A DNA stretch of 64,000 nt from Melastoma dodecandrum (taxonomy: Eukaryota; Streptophyta; Magnoliopsida; Myrtales; Melastomataceae): contig JARUPY010000195.1 of assembly GCA_029817715.1 (NCBI GenBank), positions 46,732 through 110,731 on the forward strand. The letters run 5' to 3'. The notes beneath the pieces were generated by a model. That model was not told the DNA's origin. It saw only the letters and a list, made by a program, of their open reading frames with translations, and searched no databases. Below are positions 60,739-64,000 of the stretch, piece by piece. The translations under genes were made by a program, and so were the position numbers. Positions within the stretch are counted from its first letter, which is position 1. Each line of letters opens with the position of its first letter.

Positions 60739-62035
60739 AAAGGTTTCCCGAATTATTAATTTAATCGTGGTCTCAATGTTACATGGGTAACACTTCACTT
60801 ACAAGCTAATACTGCTAAATGACGGCTACTTTCAAAAATTAAGTTAGACTTTGGAATCTTGTTCCTCTGGATGAGCTCAAGTAGTTGCGTCCTCTCTTGT
60901 CGTATCTAAACTCCTGCATTTCATAACACTTTTAATGTTAGAGTACGTTCTCGTTACTCATAATGTTCCCATTATTCCGAGTTGGCCTGTTCTAAACTAT
61001 GAATTTCCTTCTTCCTCCCCCCATCAACCATCCACTTTCCTTCATCTTACCTTTTTACACTTCATTTATTTTGGTCTTCCCTTTGTACTCGTTAGATCCG
61101 TTCCACCGGAGTCACCAAGGTACGATTGATTCCGAGCTCCACTCTTCTCCTTATATTAACTCCATCATTTCCTCCATTTTCCTAATTAATTTATCAGCTA
61201 ATTTTGTTGTCCATGTGCCTTGAAATATTCCCAAGAATATCCCTTCACTATTTGGGCTTCCCCCAAATATCCTTGCACTATTCCTAATGGGCTTGGACTT
61301 CCTTCTTGGACTTAATCCTTGGCCCCTATCAAGATTCGACCCTCGTCTTTAGTGAGCTAATCTATCTAATTGTTTACTCTCATGTCTGATTTCGTTGCCC
61401 GATATTCTCAATGTCCCTTAGGGCTCGGAAAGCATAGGTGGCCTCCTTCCTCTCAATAAATTTAGTCATTTGGAAGCCGATTTACCCGAGTACTGCCTAA
61501 CAATGATTAAGTTAGTAGAACCATTTCCTTCTAATTTCTTCTTTCGGTCTCGTAACAAGTATAATGATCCCCTTCGTCCTTGAGGTTATCCCTATCATCC
61601 TACTATCATCTCCCTTCATACCTTATCTATTTCGTCCGTCGCCTCTGGGGCGCTTCTTTCTCTTCATGGTTAAGAGTTTGAGCGCTTCTCTCTCTTTACA
61701 ATTCGGCATTTGGACAGCCGCTGTCGTCCCCGTGATCGACTCTCCTCGTCCTTCGTTCAACCCATGAAGACCCTCTTACTAGGCCATCTAAGGCCGATCT
61801 TTGAACTCCAACACCCACTTAGTACTTATTTTTGCTTATTCTCCGATCTGCAACTCTTACGTACCCAATCCAAGGTCCTAAATTTAATCTCCCCGAATTC
61901 TTATGTCCGAGTTATACCTCATCCCTACCTCCGCCGACCCCGTCCTATCTTGTTCGTACATTTTTCCTCTCCTTACCCCTTCCCTTGAATCATCTGAGAG
62001 TTATGTTATCTTTTTAGAAATTCGCAAAAGAACGG
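60739..62035. mobile_element. Unidentified 1.3-kb insertion in element B pol
   Basis: Element A runs from GGAGACTTGGT (1270) to ATGGATGCCAAATTGGGAAG (1330) in about 60 bp; element B has about 1.3 kb between the same points. The plus strand is pyrimidine-rich. No LTR, TIR or protein was recognised. It could be a solo LTR or a non-autonomous element; the exact ends and a target duplication are not clear. Confidence 0.6.
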
Positions 62036-62039
62036 ATCG

Positions 62040-62255
62040 TTGCACGAAAAATGGATGCCAAATTTGGAATGCCCTTTCCAAGTAGTGGAGACCCACCTAG
62101 GGAACTCGTATCGTCTAGGAGTGCTTGATAGGTCAGTGCACGATTTTAAGATCAACGACAAGTATTTAAAGAGATATAAGTCGATGATATATGAAGCGCA
62201 CCGACACACAATTACAAAACGGTTCCCCAAAATTTGGGAGCAAATGCAAATGTAA
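62040..62255 (+). pseudogene. Integrase C-terminus of element B
   Basis: 71 codons equivalent to element A 1320-1470: KWMPNLECPFQVVETHLGNS, VHDFKINDKYLKRYKS and a final stop at 62253-62255. It shows the pol end after the foreign insertion. Confidence 0.8.
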
Positions 62256-62326
62256 CAGTTCAGTCAGTAGGCAAATAAGACAACAAGCGTTTTGTCCGGT
62301 CTAATAATCCGACCACCACAACCTCC

Positions 62327-63414
62327 TTGCCTCACATCTACAACCCTGTCTCAATGCCCTTCATATGCCTCACCCTCCTGGCCGATGGCCACACACTCAG
62401 CTGTTCTGCAGCTTTGGCAGCATTAAGACTTGTCATTCGAGGCAATGCACGCGGTTGTGGCGTCTTGTTCTTCCTGGAGGCGGCGAATTGTGGCGGTCAG
62501 CTTCTCATACTTCCTGCAGAGGTAAGCCCCCTCGAGAGATAGCTCCTCCACTCGAGCAGTAGATGGAGACGGTAGGGACCACGCAAGCTCCTTCTCTTCT
62601 AACTTCGCCTTAACCTCGTAGTCCACTTGTCTCTTAGCCCACGAGCGTCAGAAGACTTCCCGAGGAGTGAGAGTATAACACGTAGCTCGCGTAAATCAGA
62701 GCTTACTTGCCCCAACTCGTCCATCACGGATGTTAAGGCGACAAAGTCGTCCTCGATTCTCATTCCACACTCAAGGGCAGGGACAAAGGAAACGAGGAGA
62801 GAGCGCAAAGGCTACGAATGCACTTTGGTCAGACATCAGCCGAAGTGAAAATTATAAGCAAAGCATAGTTTCTTACCGAATTTGCCTGAACTAGGAACCT
62901 TGGGGGCCTTCCCTCATCTCACTGGAAGAGTCCTTGACAACAGGGGTACCGTCAAGAGTCAAACCCGCGACTCTGTCCCTCGAAGTTGAAATGGAGGCAT
63001 CAGATGCATGTTGGAGGCTCCTCCGTACCTCACTTCGAGCTACTTGGCTGGAGTGGTCGCAACTACCCAACCAATAGGCGATGGGGACGCCATCAGGAGA
63101 TCCCTCACTATCAATTACCTCGATTGTGGATGAAACACTGACAACAACTACATCGAGGAAGGTGGTTTTATCCAACTGAATTCTTTATCACAACACAAAG
63201 CATGCGAGATGGTTTGGTACCTGACACATTAACAGAGGATGCTTCCTCTTGGAAAGTAGCCCCGCCAACATCTCGCGGCAACGGTGAAGAGAGAACGGTG
63301 GCACGAGGATGGTCCGTGATACACCTTCTTCAAGCGTCCTACTTGTAAGGACGAACTAGTAGAGAGATTCTTTGCCCCGGTTGCCTCTGCTATAATTCTC
63401 TCGGTTCCTACCAT
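62327..63414 (-). pseudogene. Antisense ORF remnant downstream of pol (element B)
   Basis: Minus-strand blocks at 63414-63229 (MVGTERIIAEATGAKNLS), 63175-62891 (VIDSEGSPDGVPIAYWLGSC), 62808-62599 (DDFVALTSVMDELGQVSSDL) and 62626-62423 (coiled-coil-like KLEEKELAWSLPS and YEKLTATIRRLQEEQ). The order and several motifs match element A's antisense remnant. Breaks separate the blocks. No known enzyme domain was recognised. Confidence 0.65.
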
Positions 63415-63849
63415 GGGAGGAAAAGCGGCTTATTATGGACGGGTCATGATTAAGGGAACCATTACCTAATGATCTGCAGCATACTCGAAGAGGACGAGTC
63501 GTCGCATGATGACCGCTTCTTCGAAGACTTCCTACTCAGACAAGGGAGATTTACTGGAGAGGCTAGACTGCTTTCTTTAACAAGTCTCTCCAAATGGGAC
63601 GAAGCCTCCAACATTCTCTAAACATCGAAGCACGTTCGAGAGAAGACAGGAGAGCGACCACAGAATATCTTCGCTTGAAGGTTGATCGTAGGGAGGTTTG
63701 GTGCAACCCAGGGCCAACAGATAAAACAGCATGCGCATCAAGCGGGGCAGTTACTGGATTCGAAGAAGGAGAACCGCCAAGGACTGAGTAAAGCCTAGCT
63801 GACGTGCACAGAGCTGAAGGTTGTAGACCTCAAATAATAGGCCTGTATA
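63415..63849 (+). other. Element B 3' region before the LTR
   Basis: Similar to element A 8480-8870 but lacks A's additional 1.8 kb. It ends ATAGGCCTGTATA before the LTR; the purine tract is weak. Confidence 0.45.
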
Positions 63850-64000
63850 TGTTTAGCAACAGAAATTCTGGGCTACATATCTCGGCGCCACCTGTGGATT
63901 GATGGTCTAAGTTTCAAGCCCAATGTGCGTGAGGCCCTTTAGAGAGGTAGCTGTGGAAACACATCAGGCGAAGGCTTGTGGGCGAAGCAGGTTATCGAGC
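63850..64000 (+). repeat. Start of element B 3' LTR
   Basis: It begins TGTTTAGCAACAGAAATTCT and matches 54261-54415, through GGCGAAGGCTTG and TTATCGAGC. The window ends about 150 bp into the LTR. Confidence 0.85.

Larger units (their letters stand above)
54261..64000 (+). mobile_element. Tat-like Ty3/gypsy retrotransposon B, 3' end cut by window
   Basis: Order: 5' LTR (54261-55010), primer site region with a tandem duplication, gag, protease, RT, RNase H, integrase, antisense ORF and the start of the 3' LTR (63850). Every coding block is broken. A 1.3-kb foreign segment splits the pol end (about 60739-62035). It is related to element A across integrase, the antisense ORF and the LTR, and lies in the same orientation. 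Confidence 0.88.

Noticed and set aside
60935..62017. Several plus-strand open frames of 60-90 codons rich in Pro, Ser, Leu and Phe
   Set aside because: They overlap in all three frames within a pyrimidine-rich insertion, so composition explains them.

Overview
The window reads as nuclear DNA of a eudicot plant, probably woody. The evidence is plant gene families with GT-AG introns (thioredoxin reductase, SABATH methyltransferase, DELLA), AT-rich intergenic DNA, and many LTR retrotransposons of plant lineages. I cannot name the species. No bacterial genes, tRNA, rRNA or CRISPR arrays were seen.

Layout. 1-11383 is the 3' part of an old Tat-like Ty3/gypsy element (A), split at its 3' end by a minus-strand, CRM-like gypsy element (1631-7357) with both LTRs, PBS, PPT and a near-perfect target duplication. 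13537-24886 is a complete, recent SIRE-type Ty1/copia element: two 2127-bp LTRs about 1% different, a perfect TTTGG target duplication, gag-pol with one stop and one frameshift, an extra envelope-like ORF and a cluster of polypurine tracts. 26.2-36.6 kb is the gene island: an intact small basic protein, a decayed three-exon NADPH-thioredoxin reductase, an antisense DELLA fragment between inverted GGAACC-rich flanks, and an intact four-exon SABATH methyltransferase. 36.7-46.2 kb is repeat-rich: a 1.2-kb direct duplication around a very decayed minus-strand gypsy element, a second smaller duplication, and a solo Tat LTR with target duplication. About 46.9-51.7 kb holds a decayed endogenous caulimovirid-like sequence. 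51.7-52.8 kb is a foldback element with tandem subrepeats in its arms. 54261 to the window end is a second Tat-like element (B), related to A and in the same orientation, with its 3' LTR cut by the window edge.

How the parts relate. Only two protein-coding host genes look functional (26260-26700 and the SABATH gene). NTR and DELLA are broken. The rest is nested mobile DNA of different ages: the SIRE element is youngest, the CRM-like insertion is older, and the Tat elements, the second gypsy and the caulimovirid are oldest.

For novelty, the best candidates are two non-coding blocks extremely rich in TACGAA/TTCGTA words in both orientations (28.7-29.2 and 44.6-45.1 kb), the DELLA fragment framed by inverted repeats, and an antisense ORF kept between the two Tat elements. 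I found no new multi-gene system.
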